DNA from: DATJOJ01 sp035507035
Lineage (GTDB): Bacteria; Acidobacteriota; Terriglobia; Terriglobales; Acidobacteriaceae
NCBI GenBank assembly: GCA_035507035.1
Contig: DATJOJ010000031.1
Coordinates: forward strand, 1 to 5,912
Reading direction: 5' to 3'
Length of the DNA stretch: 5,912 bases
Shown here: piece after piece, positions 4,539 through 5,912 of the stretch
How positions within the stretch are numbered: the stretch's first letter is position 1
Layout: every line of letters starts with the position of its first letter
The notes under the pieces: model-generated
Told to the model about the DNA's origin: nothing
Databases searched by the model: none
What the model saw: the letters and a program-made list of their open reading frames with translations, nothing else
Position numbers and translations under genes: made by a program

Positions 4539-5839
4539 GCGTTCTGATTTTTTCCCACTCGCAGCAGGCGGTCGTAGATCCAAAGCAGCAGAGTAGTGGC
4601 CAGTCCCACTGCCACAACGGCCCACCAGATCATCTTGGGTTGGTGCAACTGTTCGCCGTAGTGATGCATGAGCCAGCCGCTGAACTTGCCGGCGATGAAC
4701 GATCCAATGCCGAGCGGCAAGAACGCGAAGCCCATGTAGGTTCCTTGCTGATCGGCCGGAGCGAGGCGGGATATGTAATCGTAATAGCGTGGCGCCTGCA
4801 CGATTTCGCCAAGCGCGACGCCGACCAGCGTGAGAACGGCCATCCACACCGACGGATGCACGATTAAAAGAATCCACGCCAGGCTCGAAATCAATGTTCC
4901 GAGAACGATGGCGTGAAACGCCGGAACGCGCTTGGTCAGAAATCCGATCAGCATCGTGAAACAAATCACCACGATCGGATCGGTCGCCAGGATTCTCGCG
5001 GTATTCGCATTCGGATCGATGAATTGCGATATATAGAGCGGCAATGCGATGAATTCCTGCCAGAACACGACCCAGTATCCGGTGAAAATAAGAAGGAATA
5101 TCATGAAGCGCGGGCTCGAGAGAACAGTCAGGAAATTGTGTCCAACCTGGGCAAGACTCGCAGACTGCGCCTCGCCCGACTGGCGGGGCTCTTTGAACAA
5201 GAACAGCACCAGGAACAGCATGAGCAGCACGCTCAGCGCGGCGATGCGAAATACCGTCTGATCATTTCCGTGCTCTTCCTGCCATCCCGCGAGCAGCGGC
5301 CCGACGGTGCTGCCGACGTTGACCAGTGTGTAGTAGATCGAATATCCAACGGAACGAACTTTTTCGTTCGAGGCCCGCGCCGTCGTGCCCACGACGCTCG
5401 GCTTGACCAACGCCACGCCGAGCGCCGGCAGAACCAGAACGATGGCAACCAGAGTTTCTAAAGGCATCGCATTCCGCGCAGCCGAGAACCACGGCGCGGC
5501 GATCGACCCCAGCAGAAAATACGCGATCGCAAGAATTAGATAGGCGATCGATAGCGCGCGCCGGAAACCGAGTCGATCCGCGACAGCGCCGCCAATGACA
5601 GCGAGGAACCACACCCATCCGCCAAACATGCCGGTGAGGCTGCTGGATTGTTCGAGGCTGAAATGCAGACCTTCGTGCAGATAGCGCGCCAGCACCGCGA
5701 ACACGGCGTAATACGACAGCCGCTCGAACAGTTCGCTGATGTTGGCGACCCAGAACGGGCGTTCGAAGCCGGTGCGGATTTCCTGAAGACGTTGAGAAAG
5801 TGTCAAATGCGTTTGTTGCGACGTGCTCGTTGCCCCCAA
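4535..5839 (-). CDS. POT/PTR2-type proton-coupled peptide transporter (MFS)
   Basis: The 434-residue inner-membrane protein has about 12 hydrophobic segments and several hallmarks of the proton-dependent oligopeptide transporter family. E36-x-x-E39-R40 precedes SYY in the first helix (ELFERLSYY). The loop GGAVADRLGFRR lies at 83-94. A lysine in helix 4 occurs in ALVKPSV (K146). The second family signature is at about 166-181 (YSIYYTLVNVGSTVGP). A helix-10 glutamate, E345, is followed by P350 and the SRLAP segment. These residues couple proton entry to import of di- and tripeptides in known members. Actual substrates cannot be deduced. The protein is shorter than many bacterial POTs (usually near 450-500 residues), which often have two extra helices that seem absent here. 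It starts at TTG with a good ribosome-binding site. The GYD gene follows in the same direction. Confidence 0.88.
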   Translation of the reverse strand: MGATSTSQQTHLTLSQRLQEIRTGFERPFWVANISELFERLSYYAVFAVLARYLHEGLHFSLEQSSSLTGMFGGWVWFLAVIGGAVADRLGFRRALSIAYLILAIAYFLLGSIAAPWFSAARNAMPLETLVAIVLVLPALGVALVKPSVVGTTARASNEKVRSVGYSIYYTLVNVGSTVGPLLAGWQEEHGNDQTVFRIAALSVLLMLFLVLFLFKEPRQSGEAQSASLAQVGHNFLTVLSSPRFMIFLLIFTGYWVVFWQEFIALPLYISQFIDPNANTARILATDPIVVICFTMLIGFLTKRVPAFHAIVLGTLISSLAWILLIVHPSVWMAVLTLVGVALGEIVQAPRYYDYISRLAPADQQGTYMGFAFLPLGIGSFIAGKFSGWLMHHYGEQLHQPKMIWWAVVAVGLATTLLLWIYDRLLRVGKNQNA

Positions 5840-5843
5840 GCGG

Positions 5844-5848
5844 CCTCC
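5844..5848 (-). promoter_or_regulatory. ribosome-binding site supporting a TTG start
   Basis: On the minus strand GGAGG lies four bases before the TTG at 5839. No ATG is available in frame until M71 (MFGGW), beyond the essential first helix, so TTG is the likely start codon. Only 64 bp of upstream sequence remain in the window, and no convincing promoter is visible there. Confidence 0.65.
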
Positions 5849-5912
5849 GCTACGGTGAATCCAACTTGTGTCTGCTTTCGCGCCGACGCAGCTTCCGACA
5901 ATTTTTAGCTTT

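Noticed and set aside
4412..4867. 151-codon plus-strand open frame
   Set aside because: It is antisense to both the GYD and transporter genes, with no recognisable domain and no ribosome-binding site that I can see.
4479..4964. Minus-strand N-terminal extension of the GYD frame
   Set aside because: It overlaps the transporter gene in another frame and has Arg-rich, motif-free sequence. A near-perfect ribosome-binding site marks the start at 4478.
4913..5461. 182-codon plus-strand open frame
   Set aside because: It is antisense to the POT transporter, is rich in Arg, Gln and His, and has no motifs. The transporter frame carries clear family signatures.
5873..5901. Minus-strand TTGTCG with 17-base spacing upstream of the transporter
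   Set aside because: The matching -10 would be AAAGCA, too far from consensus, and the window ends soon after.

Overview
The window looks like chromosomal DNA of a GC-rich soil-type bacterium, most plausibly an acidobacterium. This rests on gene style rather than a marker gene: a secreted tetratricopeptide protein, a stand-alone PilZ protein, a small uncharacterised protein of a kind I loosely associate with Acidobacteriota, and long non-coding gaps. There is no rRNA, tRNA, CRISPR array, integrase or recognisable transposase, and no evidence of a new multi-gene system.

Layout. Positions 1-454 hold no convincing gene, only a weak coding-like remnant on the minus strand and a short GC hairpin that probably ends the next gene. 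A minus-strand SRPBCC-fold protein (455-913) follows. The 521-bp gap at 914-1434 separates it from the divergent plus-strand gene and is the most structured non-coding part. It holds a perfect CRP/FNR-type palindrome (TGTGA-N6-TCACA), a 15-bp inverted repeat 128 bp apart around it, and a terminator-like hairpin with six T on the plus strand, far ahead of the next gene. The plus strand then carries an exported 488-residue TPR protein (1435-2901), a 106-residue PilZ protein (3133-3453) and a 112-residue protein of unknown function (3696-4034). The gaps between them contain hairpins, a tandem 14-bp repeat and a dyad overlapping a candidate extended -10 promoter.

The last third is a minus-strand unit that converges on the plus-strand genes. 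A POT/PTR2-type proton-coupled peptide transporter with a TTG start (4535-5839) is followed after 56 bp by a GYD-domain protein (4137-4478), and then by a strong intrinsic terminator (4086-4111). A candidate promoter overlaps the transporter's stop codon, so the GYD gene may also be transcribed on its own.

The genes do not form an obvious pathway. Likely links are possible shared control of the divergent SRPBCC and TPR genes by a CRP-family regulator, and co-transcription of the transporter and GYD genes.
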